64,000 nt of DNA from Neoarius graeffei (GCF_027579695.1 NC_083596.1:50419757-50483756), one strand, 5' to 3'; numbered from the stretch's first letter, positions 23,600 to 35,690 are shown. Notes: generated from the letters alone by a model not told the origin. Program-made: numbers and translations.

Positions 23600-24285
23600 T
23601 GGCTGGCATTGAGTGGTCTATCAGATATATTCCATTCAGAGTCGAAGACAAGTAGCTGAATGGAATATATCTGATAGACCATAAAAAAAGCCATTATTAT
23701 TATTATTATTATACGTACACACACTTCATATCCACATTCTCAAAGGCCAACGCTAGCTTACCTGCAGCTCGGTGCTGTTAGCGCAGCAGTCTAGTTACCT
23801 TCCAGCTGGTGTAGCAGTTGCATTAGTGAAGGCCAACGCTAGCTTACCCATGACTCTGTGCTGTTAGTGCAACAGTCCAGTTTCCTTCTAGCTGGTGTAG
23901 TGTTTGCAAAAGCCAAAAGTAGTGCAGTCAAGCCAAATATTATTATTATTATTTTCCCTGTGTAATTTACTTAGTTACTTTTAAAATCAACATTGACAGC
24001 TCCACACAACGGAGCGACCTGGCAGCCAAACTTCTCTCAGTTTTTAATGACGCAAACCTCAAGACCATGTTTGTTTATAAATTGTCACTGTCGCTCACTA
24101 ACGCGGAAGTTTTACATCCAATGTGTGATGTGTTGTCTTGACAACATGCAATATTGTCACAATATTGCACGCTCATTCTCCAGTAGATACAGTGGCATAA
24201 TACATGTAGGATAAGCGATAGAACAATATCGAATGCTATCAATAAACCCACAAGAAGGGAATAAAACATTTTTATTCTATGGAAA
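23600..24285 (-). mobile_element. Interspersed repeat with 24-bp perfect hairpin; related to 39850-40650
   Basis: A perfect 24-bp inverted repeat (23615-23638 and 23657-23680; GGTCTATCAGATATATTCCA) encloses an 18-bp spacer. Downstream, two tandem copies of CCAACGCTAGCTTACC...AGCTGGTGTAG sequence lie at about 23748-23910. The stretch 23950-24010 is the reverse complement of 40175-40225, so both are copies of one family. It is probably a DNA element, but I cannot name it. Confidence 0.65.
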
Positions 24286-25454
24286 GAGTGGCCTGTATGT
24301 ATAATATTTATAATTATATATTTTTTAAAAAATTTGATAAAATATTGTTTTATTTCCCTGGATCATCCATTTTAAAAGTATTTTTTATAATTAAATAATT
24401 TTAGCATGTATTATCAATATTTAGAAAATGTATAAAACCAAAACGAAACTTTTTTTTTTAATCTTGAAATCTTCACAACTGCCCTCGAACCAACGCAGTT
24501 TTCACAATCAATGTTGCTTCGCCAAAGTGCTTCAGTGAATATCAACGCACAATGTTGGCTTTCTGTTCATTTTATAACTGGCTGAAGCCAACAGCGCTAT
24601 GGACTGGATTAAACCGGTTCTGTTTTTCTGGTGGGTAAAAAAAAAAAAAAGATGACTTGAAACAAGATGGCAGGCCTTCCCACCATGACCTCGGACATCA
24701 GAGATCTGGCGTGCTGCGGTCTGACCAGCTGCTGTACAGCGCACCATCAGGACTGACAACAAGATCAACACCAAAGACAGATAAGGAATTTTTTCCAAGA
24801 GTTTTTAAATATATCCAGATAGTTTTGATGTTTCCTGCTTTGAGCTGTAAAAGATCTCTTGGCTGTTCTGTTAAAATATAAACAAAGCAAAGAAAAGGAA
24901 AATTATTTACGAATCTAAAGCAAAAAAGTCAACCATTTCATCTTCCATTTGACAAGGACCGTTCCTTCACTTATACTTCATAACTTTCACAATTTCCACC
25001 TGAACATTGGACGGATGAAGATATGCAAGGAGTGAGGTCTTCAGAGCCATCAGTAAAGATGAGATGAAAGGAGAAACAGCAGCTGGTGAGGAAAGCTTTC
25101 AGAATTATCCGAGGCTCCTGTCCTGGCTTTGGAGGACACTCGGGGTCATCTGGAGAAGAGGAACGGTGACACGGCAAGTAAAATGTTTCCACTTCAAGGA
25201 TCTCTGTCAATTCAGAATCATCTCAATGCCCAGTGTAGAAGGACAAGTCATCATCAGGATGTCAATCTGAGGAGTATCAGGTTGTCTGGCGAGTGGGCGT
25301 GGTCATACAGCTCCAAAGAGAAGCCTGGAAGAACAGGGGGATCTTGAGATGAGACATGATAAAGATATGTGAAGGAAGCAACAGACAAGTGTGTTTTTTT
25401 TTTCTGTTAGTTCATTTTAAAAGACAAAGGCGCTATGAGACCTGGTTGTCAGTG
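24286..25454. other. Intergenic, unassigned
   Basis: AT-rich to mixed sequence. I see no gene, tRNA or clear transposon terminus. A short A run lies at 24638-24651. Confidence 0.4.
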
Positions 25455-25660
25455 TGAGATTTGTGGTGTTGTGGTAAAGCATTCGCTTCTGGACTCAGAG
25501 GTTGTTGGTTTGATTCCAGCTTGTAGGGGTGTTGGCTAGAGGACTGTAGAAGGTGGATTGTGAGGGAAGAAGTGGTGGAGTAAATGCTGCTGGAGAAGCC
25601 CACAAAAAGTGTGGGTGATAGGTTTTAAAGCATTCTCTATAATGCAAAACTAAGTCGAAA
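25455..25660 (+). mobile_element. Probable tRNA-derived SINE (tRNA-like head)
   Basis: 25460-25530 resembles a tRNA promoter region. There is an A-box-like GTGGTAAAGCATTCG, an anticodon-arm-like CTTCTGGACTCAGAGG and a B-box GGTTTGATTCC. It does not fold as a full functional tRNA by eye, so a SINE head is more likely. Confidence 0.5.
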
Positions 25661-25679
25661 CTCTCTCTTCAAGCACTAT

Positions 25680-25895
25680 AACCCCTTATACCTTATGTTT
25701 TGACCCTGGGGGGGCAGATGCCCGGATATTACCCCCCCAACTCTGTCATACCCTCCAGCACCTTCCTTATGTTTCAGCCTGCCACTGAATCCTGACCCAT
25801 CTCTACTCATATCTTGGAGTCCTGGCTGGGGTTTGAACCAGCAACCTCTCAACCCAGAGGCAAGGCTCATCCACATGAGCCACAGGATCTCATAC
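25680..25895 (-). mobile_element. Second tRNA-derived SINE, opposite orientation
   Basis: On the minus strand the head reads GTGGCTCATGTGGATGAGCC, CCTCTGGGTTGAGAGG and the B-box GGTTCAAACCC, followed by about 130 bp of body ending near 25680. It faces the tRNA-like sequence at 25455, so the two are convergent. Confidence 0.55.
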
Positions 25896-26486
25896 AAGCG
25901 CTGTGTTTTATACAGCTTTTCACCTTCATAACCACAGAACCCTAAACTACAGCTCAAGTACAAAAACACCGACTTGAACCAGCACGATCAGACACTGTGA
26001 CCCGCACCACGAGATAAAAACACTGCTTATTAGACTTTTGTCTTCATAAACAACTTGACACAAGATGATGAAGGGCCTCCAGAGGAGCTGGCTAAGGTTC
26101 AGCACTCATCACTTCCTGTACAGGAACAGGAAGTGCAGCTCTGAGCGCACTAACGAACACACTCTGTACCTGTGGGCTTCCTGGGAAGTCATTTGGGAAA
26201 TGTTCCAAATGAAAAGTGATGTGTGAATGTATTTATAGGTGTTTGGTTAATTAGCTTGAAAGTTATTTTACCCAGTAGTTCAAGTCGTGACTCATTCAGA
26301 GCAACATACCTGGGACTCAACCCAACAACCTCTATCAGGAGGAACCACAACAGTAAACACCTCGCCACTGAGGAACACAGACAGGACTCAGATAACATAA
26401 ATGAGTTTTATTAAAGCCTGAACACTCAGTTCTCGACTTCCTCACTTTAATCCACCTTTGGTCAAATCCCAAACTCAGATTTATAT
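25896..26486. other. Intergenic, with a possible third tRNA-like scrap
   Basis: No gene is seen. On the minus strand around 26300-26395 there is a weak tRNA-like stretch with a B-box-like GGTTGAGTCCC. Confidence 0.3.
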
Positions 26487-26487
26487 A

Positions 26488-26978
26488 CAACCCCCAGCCA
26501 TTTTAATAGGAACTTCTTGTTGATTCTAAGATCCCTGTTCTTGGCTGCAGGAGTGGAACCCAATGTGTTCTTCTGTTTTCTGTTGCATGCTGAGATGCTT
26601 TTCTGCTCACCACGGTTGTAAAGAGCAATTATATGAGTTACTATATCCTTCCTGGCAAAAAAGAAAAGCTTGAACCATTTCGCTCTGACCCTCTCTTATC
26701 AACCAGGCGTTTGTTTCCACCCACAGAACTGTCGCTCACTCACTTGATGATTGTTTTTTGTTTTCCGCCCCATTCTGTGTAAACTCTAGAGACTGTTGTG
26801 TGTGAAAACCCCAGCAGGAGATCAGCAGCTTCTGAAATACTCAAACCTCACACTCATCTGGCTCAAACCAACACCCATACTGCCACAGTGAAAGAAAGAA
26901 AGTCACACTTCACTGTGAGATCACAATGTTTCCCGTTCTGATGTTTGAACATTGTGAACGTTAACTGAAGCTCTGGGA
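26488..26978 (+). mobile_element. Tc1/mariner-like MITE copy, right end missing
   Basis: This is a copy of the element complete at 35271-35922. It starts with the same ACCCCCAGCCATTTTAATAGG-type end and shares TTCTAAGATCCCTGTTCTTGG and the GATCACAATGTTTCCCG block, but stops at about 26978 before the right terminus. It lies just upstream of the gene A promoter. Confidence 0.85.
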
Positions 26979-27109
26979 TTCGGGAAAAGAGACAGGTGGA
27001 GGAGGCGACCTTCAGCGTTGCCATATTTTTCTGTCACTAGAACTCTTTATCAGAAGAGAAATGCAGTGACACCATGAACGGTCCCCTGGAATATTTTTTT
27101 TCCTGCTCT

Positions 27110-27236
27110 CTGAGTTTAATGATTGACCTGTGTGTTGTATTTAATCAGCCGAGAGGAAGGATTTCATCACATCCATTTCTATCAGGAGGTGGGTATAAAA
27201 CAGTGGTGTAGAACATCAGAGATCTCAGCAGTAAAG
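27110..27236 (+). promoter_or_regulatory. Promoter of C1q gene A
   Basis: A TATAAAA box lies at 27194-27200, about 40 bp before the start codon. The whole 120-bp block, including TTTAATGATTGACCTGTG and GAAGGATTTCATCACATCC, is conserved in front of gene C (59138-59273). There the box reads TATAGAA. Conservation between paralogues while the surroundings differ supports a shared promoter. Confidence 0.75.
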
Positions 27237-30200
27237 ATGGAGAGAACCGTGTTCCACGTGCTCGTCGTGTTTCTCCTGACGCCGGTGCCGAGCAGTCTGC
27301 AGGAAACGGAAACTCATGGAAATTGTCAGGATCCATGCAGTGAGCTGAAGCAGCTCCGAGATCTCGTGGATCAGCAGACGGCCACTTTATCTGAGATCAA
27401 GACAAAGATGGTGTACATGGAGAAAGAGAACGCAGGTGAGATGAAGAACATCATCACGCTCAGCATCACTGTTTACACCGTTTATGCTCTTAAAACAATC
27501 TGGTTTGGTTTGGAGAAATTGAGGAATTGTAGAAATTTAGAAAAAAAAATAACAATAAACAAATTCCCAGAGTGTGAGATTTTAAAGTAATTGTCTGCAA
27601 CCAAACTTTAGGTGGTATACTAAACTTTCAACAAAGTTTAAAAACAAACAAACAAAAAACACTACTGAAAAACTCCAGCTGAGCTTGTTAAAATTTTTTT
27701 TAATTATTCCAATTTGACATCGGTACGTATTTGCTTTCATAAGTTCATTCATTTTCCCTTGTTAGTATTTTCTTTTTTACTAGCTCGTCAACTTTCACTA
27801 CTTTTCCTCTGTCGAGGTTCAATAAACCTGACACGCTAGTTTGCTTTCTCCTGCGACTCTGTTCAAACTCAGAGGAAAATTCCCACCATGAACGTGGAAG
27901 TTTGATCACAGTAATGTGGGCGGGGCAAACACCGCTCTTGAGTCCACGATGCTGTATGATAGAGAGATGGAGAACACGCTCTGGGTGTATGATATTAAAC
28001 GGAGAGAATGAAACAGGTCTGTGTTGAGTATTTTACTTTAACATGTGATTTGAAGACCTGAGTGTTGAGTAATGAAAGAAATCGTGAGTCTGAAGAAGGA
28101 GAATGAGAGCAATGACTCAAATGGAAGATACAGTATTTCATCCAAACATTTTCAGTATCTCCTAAAACAAACATCTGAAAATCTTTAATTTTCTCCTCTT
28201 TTTTTTCCTTCAAGCTCAAGCAGGCGAGCTGGTGGCTATGAAAAGCGAACTGGAGAGCGAGAAGAAACGAAACTGCCGTAAACACACAACACTTAACACA
28301 TCAGCATTTAGCCTTGATGCTATTTACAGAGAATTTACAGAAGAGCTTTAAAAAAGAGCGAACGCAACAGTCACTCTAACAGCATGGAATTAACACTGAC
28401 AGTACTAAACACAGCACTAAGCACTTACAGCATTAAACACTTACAGCACTAAACACAGCATTAAACACTGACAACACTGACAGCACTAAACACTTACAGC
28501 ATTAGACACTGACAGCATTAAACACAGCATTAAACACTGATAACACTGACAGCACTAAACACTTACAGCATTAGACACTGACAGCATGAAACACTGACAG
28601 CACTAAACACTTACAGCACTAAACACAGTATTAAACACTGACAGCACTAAACACTTACAGCATTAGACACTGACAGTATGAAACACTGACAGCACGAAAC
28701 ACAGCACTAAACACATCATTAAACACTGACATCAATAAACAGCCTTAAAAACTGGCAGCACTAAACACTGACAGCACCAAACACAGCACTAAACACATAA
28801 TTAAACACTGACATCACTAAACACAGCCTTAAAACTGGCAGCAATAAACACTGACATCACTAAACACAGCCTTAAAAACTGGCAGCACTAAACACTGACA
28901 GCACTAAACACAGCACTAAACACATCATTAAACACTGACATCACTAAACACAGCCTTAAAAACTGGCAGCAATAAACACTGACAGCACTAAACACAGCAC
29001 TAAACACATCATTAAACACTGACATCACTAAACACAGCCTTAAAAACTGGCAGCAATAAACACTGACAGCACTATACACTGACAGTATTAAACACAGCAT
29101 TAAACACTGACAGCACTAAACACTGACAGCACTAAACACAGCATGAAACACTGACAGCACCAAACACAGCATTAAACACTGACAGAATGAAACACTGACA
29201 GCACTAAACACAACACTAAACACTGACAGCATTAAACACAGCAGTAAACACTGACAGCACTAAACACAGCATTAAACACGGACAGCACTAAACACAGCCT
29301 TAAATACTGACAGCATGAAACACTTACAACACTAAACACTGACAGCATTAAACACAGCAGTAAACACTGACAGCACTAAACACAGCCTTAAACACTGACA
29401 GCACTAAACACAGCATTAAACACTGACAGCACTAAACACAGCATTAAACACTGACAGCATTAAACACAGCCTTAAACACTGACAGCATTAAACATAGCCT
29501 TAAACACTGACAGCATGAAACACTGACAGCACTAAACACAGCATTAAACACTGACAGCATTAAACACTGACAGCACTAAACACAGCATTAAACACTGACA
29601 GCACTAAACACAGCATTAAACACTGACAGCATTAAACACTGACAGCACTAAACACAGCATTAAACAGTGACAGCACTAAACACATCATTAAACACTGACA
29701 GCATTAAACACTGACAGCACTAAACACAGCATTGAACAATGACAGCACTAAACACAGCATTAAACACTGACAGCACTAAACACAGCCTTAAACACTGACA
29801 GCATGAAACACTTACAACACTAAACACTGACAGCATTAAACACAGCAGTAAACACTGACAGCACTAAACACAGCCTTAAACACTGACAGCACTAAACACA
29901 GCATTAAACTCTGACAGCACTAAACACAGCATTAAACACTGACAGCATTAAACACAGCCTTAAACACTGACAGCATTAAAAAGCCTTAAACACTGACAGC
30001 ATGAAACACTGACAGCACTAAACACAGCATTAAACACTGACAGCATTAAACACTGACAGCACTAAACACAGCATTAAACACTGACAGCACTAAACACAGC
30101 ATTAAACACTGACAGCACTAAACACAGCATTAAACACTGACAGCACTAAACACAGCATTAAACACTGACAGCATTAAACACTGACAGCACTAAACACAGC

Positions 30201-33200
30201 ATTAAACACTTACAACACTAAGCACTGACAGCACTAAACACAGCATTAAACACTGACAGCACTAAACACAGCATTAAATACTGACAGCATTAAACACTGC
30301 CTTATACACTGACAGCATGAAACACTGACAGCACTGAATCAATAACTTTCTGTTTAACATTCAGTTGTTATCGTTGTTGGATCAGATGCCTCTTCAGTGG
30401 CGTAGTGATTCATTAACACGTACAGTATGAGGTTAAATTAATTTAACAAGTCCTCCATGGACTCTTCTGGTGCTGGATTAACACCACAGCTTCAATACTC
30501 TTCCTTTGACATAAAACAACAACGCTGACCATTTTAACAGCTACAATCAACACCCAAGTTACCTGTGAACTTAAGAAACACAGACGGTGTTAAATAACTT
30601 TGCGCTTTATGAAATCTTAAAATTAGTGTTGACATGAATTCAGATGTGGAATAAAAATTGTGTGTCTACATGATACCTGTGTTGTGTTGTGTTGTGTTGT
30701 GCTGACAGATGGGGGGACAGTGGCATTCAGTGCCGGATTATCTCCTGGATATCACGGACCGTTTAACACCGAAACCACTCTGATCTACAGTAAAGTCGTC
30801 AGCAGCATCGGAGGAGCTTATAACCCATACACAGGTCTGGTAATTAACACACACCTGCACATCATTACAACAAACATTTTCATTCACACTCAGTCTTTCA
30901 TCATGCTAAAGTAATGGGCGTGGTGTATTCCCACCTGACTAGATTTAATGAAATGCGATGAAGCACCAGGGTTGTCGTTGAGTCACTAAACCTCGAGTCC
31001 AGTCTCGAGTCCTCAGTGTTCAAGTCCGAGTCATTCAAGAAAATTTCGAGTCGAGTCCGAGTCAAGTCCACTATTGATCCGAGTCAAGTCCACTATTGAT
31101 CCGAGTCAAGTCCACTATTGATCCGAGTCAAGTCCGAGAACAAAACCCCAGCCGCACCATTTGACGGTGGCTGTTGCTGCCTTTATGTGAAACCGTTTAC
31201 AGTGCACACGCGAGAGTCCGCTTGGCGTGTGCGCTGTCTGGAGCGCGCCCGTGAGTCTATCTGATGCACACGCCAAGGCGCACAGGTGTGACACTCCTGC
31301 ACAAAATTCGTGCAAAAATTAATGTACATCCCAGCTGACTACGGGCGAAAGGCGGGGTACACCCTGGACAAGTCGCCAGGTCATCACAGGGCTGACACAT
31401 AGACACAGACAACCATTCACACTCACATTCACACCTACGGTCAATTTAGAGTCACCAGTTAATCTAACCCGCATGTCTTTGGACTGTGGGGGAAACTGGA
31501 GCACCTGGAGGAAACCCACGCGGACACGGGGAGAACATGCAAACTCCACACAGAAAGGCCCTCGCCAGCCACGGGGCTCGAACCCGGACCTTCTTGCTGT
31601 GAGGCGATAGCGCTAACCACTACACCACCATGCCGCCCCAGGTATAAACATCTTATGCTAAATTATTATGGCATGTTACAAAAAATAAAGAAAAAAAACC
31701 CCAAAGTCCTCATCTCCAATTTATGAGTCTGAATGCAGTTAATGTACGAGTCATCAGTGCTCAAGTCCAAGTCAAGTCACGAGTAAAACAAGTGTTTCCA
31801 GGCAAAACAAACGTCGCCCAGCAGCACTTATTTTATACCTATATGTTGATAGTGGTAATATTTCTCAATCATCAGCTGTCAGGTTATAGTCCTATGAAAA
31901 TCCATGACCTCAAGTTTGACATTTCAAAGTCTTTCAAGGTCAAAGGTCATGGTGCCAAATGAAAGCCCATATGGCACTTCCTATAAGTTGATAATGGTAA
32001 ACATGTCTACCATCAACCGTTTTCAACTTACAGCCCTCTGAAAATCCATGACCTTGAGTTTGACCTTTTCAAGGCCACTCAAGGTCAAAGATTATGGTGC
32101 CAAATGAAAGGCCATATGGGAGTTCCTATTTGCTCATAATAGTAAACATCTGTCTATCAGAAACCTTTTTTGAGTTAGAATGGAAAATGTTATTTTGACC
32201 GAAAGGTTGACCTTTCTGGTGACCTTTACCTTGATCCAATTACTCCCAAAATTTAATCAGGTAATCTACGGACTATTGCCCACCTACCGTGAAAATATGA
32301 AGTCAATTGATGCAACTGTTTGGACGCTAGAGTGTTAACAGACAGATACACAAACAAACAAACAAGGTTGAAGATCATGGTGCCAAATGAAAGGCCATAT
32401 AAGACACGGGCGATTGCTCTAAGACAACGAGGGAGGCTCAGCCTCCTCTAAAAATGACGAACATCGTGTAGGATGAATTGCGCTAGGCTTATGTTATAGC
32501 CGACCTTATAACATTGCTATTTCAGATCCAGAATCATAGAAATATATGTGCTCAACCCAACTACAGTGCGAAATCACTCCGTTATAACTTTCCCCAGTTC
32601 GCCTAATGTGTGCGTGAGTTTTTCCCCCTCGTGACAGCGCGATGCAGCCCAGCCTCAGTGCACTTCAATGGCATTTGGGCGCTCTGCGCTTTTCAATCTC
32701 AAAATGCAAGACGGTTATTGGACAAATACTGCGAAAACGCCCGCCCACGGACTCCCAGCCTCACAGTGGGAGGGACATGGCAGTTTCCGCGAGGAGACTG
32801 GTGATTGGTGAAAGCGGCCGGATATTTTCTTTGATTGACAGCTCGTTTCAAATATAGACAGGCAGCGGTGAATCTCAGTTCAGTCCCATGCGGATTCACA
32901 AGTGCTGTGGTGTATTGTAAGAGATCAGCTTACATTTCGATTTCATTCATTACATACGGTTTCTACCAGCTTTTTTAGTTTGTATATATTTTCATTGTAA
33001 ATAAAGTGTAAATATAGTGTTGTCAAGTTTGCTATCTTAGTTCCAGAAACTTTGTTTATTTGAGTGACTGAACTTGAACTTGAGGGGGCTAGTCAGCTAG
33101 CAAGAAAGCTGCACACGGATGCCAAGCATTGCTGATTTAATTTTGGCGAAGCCATTTGCCAGTCTTCCTTTCGAGGAAAAAATTAAAATGAAAGAGCAGG

Positions 33201-35131
33201 GTAGACCAACGCCTCAAATTGACTTGGTGAAAAAGGTAGGGAATAATACTCGTTCCTTTCAGCTCTCCTGGTACGAGAAAGTGAATTGGCTAACAGCAAG
33301 TGACCCACATCAACAACAGTAAATAGGCTACTTTAGTAATATGTCATGGATGGACCAAAAATATAGAATCTATTTAAAATGTTTATGCTGAGTATATTAT
33401 ATTGGAATATATATTTCTCTGGATATGAATTAAACACAGCTACAATTTGGAAAACATTTTTAAACAAAAACACAGCCGAGAACATTTCACACTACAGACC
33501 TGGATTAAAAGTGAAGGGTTATCAAAATTGTCAATAAAACATTTCTCAGTCAAAATAAGTAAAATATAGGGAAAGTGTCATTGAATGAAATGTGTGGCCC
33601 CCAGCTCTATGTTTGGCTCCCCAAGGTCAGTGCTTGTGCCTATTCCAGAACACTCTGCTGTTACTGCTGAGGTTCCTGACAAAGAGCTGCTTTCAATAAT
33701 GATCAATTTTTAAACAACATGCCACAATTTTAAAATATAAAATGTTAAAATATACCCCTCCCCCCCAACACCACCATCATGTATATTGGACAGTAGGCTA
33801 ATGGGCCAAAAGAACCTGTTATTTCACAGTTTGTGACCCTGCCAACAATCAGCCAGATCAGAGGCAAGAGTATGGGCAAAATTGATGTGTTTTTTCTTTT
33901 AAAATCTGGAAATATCATAACCGACCAGCCTCCCCTGTTTGAAAGATGACCAGCCGCCACTGATATATGACTTCCTACAGGTTGGTAACGATAAACATCT
34001 CTCTAACCATTTTTGAGTTATAATGGAAAATTTGCAAATTTTAGCAATGACCTTGACCCTCAACTGCTAAGAACACTATGAGAGAGACCCCATCATGTAG
34101 CACATCACTGGAAGCAGAATTGAAAGATGAACATTTTGGAATTGGTTTGAAGTAAATATGATGACTATGAAGGGAGATATAATGAAAAAAAAACAATTTT
34201 GACCTTTTTAGTGACCTTGAGCGGATGACCTTCAAAATGTTGGAGGTTCTATTTGAGACCAATGCCCATCTATCCTGAAAGTTTCATGAAGATTGGTCCA
34301 GCTGTATTTCCGTAATGTTGCTAATAAAAAACAAGCAAACAAAGAAACCCCACAGAAAACAATACCTCGCCCCCTGGTGGACTCTGTCCCAGGCGAGGTA
34401 ATTAGAGCACGAGTTAGACTCGAGTACTACAAGCCTGCGAAGCACGAAGACGTGTAAAACGTGCGAGACCGGACATGACGTATAATTCATTCCAATTTCC
34501 AGTCTGTTTTCTCTCCTTGTTGTTTTGAAGTTGCGGCCGGTTGCGTTACAGTGAGACAGTGCGGGTATTTAGATGATGTAGGCGTCAGTAGTTCTGTCGC
34601 AATATCACCGCATCATCATTTACATCACCGCCAGCAGCGTCACGATCGTCACAACACGTTAATCCGATGGTTCCGATTCCTACTGGATTATTGTTAATGT
34701 TACCAGGTCACCGGGGGGTCGATTAATGTTTCAGCTTTAGTGTTTTGCTCCTGTTCCCACACGACACCATGACTGCATAATAACGGAAAATAATCAGTTA
34801 TTACCAACCATAGTGGTAGTAACTCCTGTGTGTGTTAATTGCAGGTGTGTTCACAGCGCCGTTTCGAGGCGTTTACTACATCCGCTTCACAGGCACCACG
34901 TACAACAGCAACAACAACAACATGGGCATTAACCTGTACAAGAACAACCAGCTGCTCTTGCACTTGGGTGAAGGCGCCAATGACGGCAACCTCAGACACG
35001 TGTCCAGCGGCCTGGTGCTGGAGCTGCAAGCCGGAGACGTCGTGTACCTTCGCCTTTACGCCAACTACATCCTCTACGATGACACGCTGCTCCGGAACAC
35101 CTTCAGTGGCTTCCTCCTTTTCCCTTCCTAA
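27237..35131 (+). CDS. C1q-domain secreted protein, paralogue A
   Basis: Four coding exons: 27237-27435, 28215-28277, 30709-30834, 34845-35131, all GT-AG. They give 675 nt, 224 residues. Seen in order: signal peptide [20 protein letters not shown] (about residues 1-20); a coiled-coil stretch with [21 protein letters not shown], continuing through exon 2 to about residue 86; C1q domain from [11 protein letters not shown] to the C-terminal FSGFLLFPS, about 135 residues. The domain has the family's [21 protein letters not shown] and TFSGF signatures. There is no collagen stretch. C1q-domain proteins of this kind form trimers and are secreted. Many fish relatives are called complement C1q-like or cerebellin-like and are tied to innate immunity or the extracellular matrix; the partner here is unknown. 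It is one of three tandem paralogues. Introns 2 and 3 are swollen by a minisatellite and nested transposons. Confidence 0.88.
28370..30340. repeat. Minisatellite in intron 2 of C1q gene A
   Basis: About 2 kb of units close to CAGCACTAAACACAGCATTAAACACTGA (28 bp), made of half-units AGCACTAAACAC and AGCATTAAACACTGAC. There are larger repeats: a block with GCCTTAAAAACTGGCAGC recurs several times in 28740-29060. A stretch with CATGAAACACTTACAACAC recurs near 29310 and 29800, an offset of about 490 bp. Genes B and C lack the array at the same intron position. Confidence 0.95.
31329..31639 (-). mobile_element. tRNA-derived SINE, 3'-truncated copy
   Basis: On the minus strand it has the GGGCGGCATGGTGGTGTAG head, B-box GGTTCGAGCCC and body, but ends at AGTCAGCTGGGA and lacks the usual CTAGAGATAATGAGATG tail. 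Confidence 0.85.
31795..34397 (+). mobile_element. GACCTTGAG-type repeat, split by a hAT element
   Basis: Pieces 31795-32404 and 33963-34397 belong to one repeat. Its relative lies at about 60130-60890 in gene C. It has reiterated phrases such as TCAAGGTCAAAGGTCATGG and AAATGAAAGGCCATAT, each about 130 bp apart, and ends near an ACAAACAAACAA-rich tract. No open frame is present and the family is unassigned. Confidence 0.75.
32405..33962 (+). mobile_element. hAT-type DNA transposon remnant with transposase N-terminus
   Basis: 1558 bp. The right end, read inwards, starts CAGTGGCGGCTGGTC. The left end starts CACGGGCGATTGCTCT and is a diverged match. Flanks ATATAAGA (32397-32404) and ATATATGA (33963-33970) fit an 8-bp duplication with one change. 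At 33119-33322 lies a 67-residue frame ([13 protein letters not shown] at its start, [16 protein letters not shown] near its end). This resembles the N-terminal part of TTF/ZMYM-type hAT transposases just before the zinc finger. The catalytic part is absent, so it is an internally deleted, non-autonomous copy. Confidence 0.8.
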
Positions 35132-35270
35132 AACAAACAAACAAACAAACAAACAAAAAACCCACTATGTTCCAGTTCTGTGCTTATATTTCCAGTAAAA
35201 CGAGTTTATCTGCATTCTATTGTGTTTCTGTTGAATAATTTAAATTCCTTGTGTGTGTGATATCAATCTA

Positions 35271-35690
35271 CACTCCCCGGCCACTTTAATAAGAACTTGT
35301 TGATTCTAAGATCCCTGTTCTTGGCTGCAGGAGTGGAACCCAATGTGTTCTTCTGTTCTGCTGTTGCATGCTGAGATGCTTCTCTGTTCACCACGGTTGT
35401 AAAGAGTGATTATATGAGTTACTATATCCTTCCTGGCAAAAAAAAAAGCTCGAACCACCTCCAATCTGTCCATGTTCTGATCTCCGCCCCTCTCTTATCA
35501 ACAAGGCATTTGTTTCCACCCACAGAACTGTCGCTCACTCACTCGATGATTGTTTTTTGTTTTCCGCACCATTCTGTGTAAACTCGAGAGACTGTTGTGT
35601 GTGAAAACCCCAGCAGGAGATCAGCAGGTTCTGAAATACTCGAACCTCACACTCATCTGGCTCAAACCAACACCCATACTGCCACAGTGA

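Larger units (their letters stand above)
30966..34430. mobile_element. Outer element of a nested transposon stack in gene A intron 3
   Basis: GAGTCC-rich sequence at about 30966-31145 (with a 22-bp unit ACTATTGATCCGAGTCAAGTCC repeated three times) continues at 31720-31790 and probably at 34395-34430 (CGAGTTAGACTCGAGTACTAC). The pieces look like one fish element whose ends are inverted GAGTC-rich sequence. It is split by a SINE (31329) and by another repeat (31795) that itself carries a hAT element (32405). Boundaries are approximate. Confidence 0.5.

Noticed and set aside
25455-25535. Functional tRNA gene
   Set aside because: Box A and box B-like sequences are present, but the acceptor stem does not pair by eye and a SINE-like body follows.
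34835-35152. Minus-strand frame of 105 codons opposite the C1q exon
   Set aside because: It is the antisense shadow of exon 4 of gene A; the same happens opposite exon 4 of B and C.
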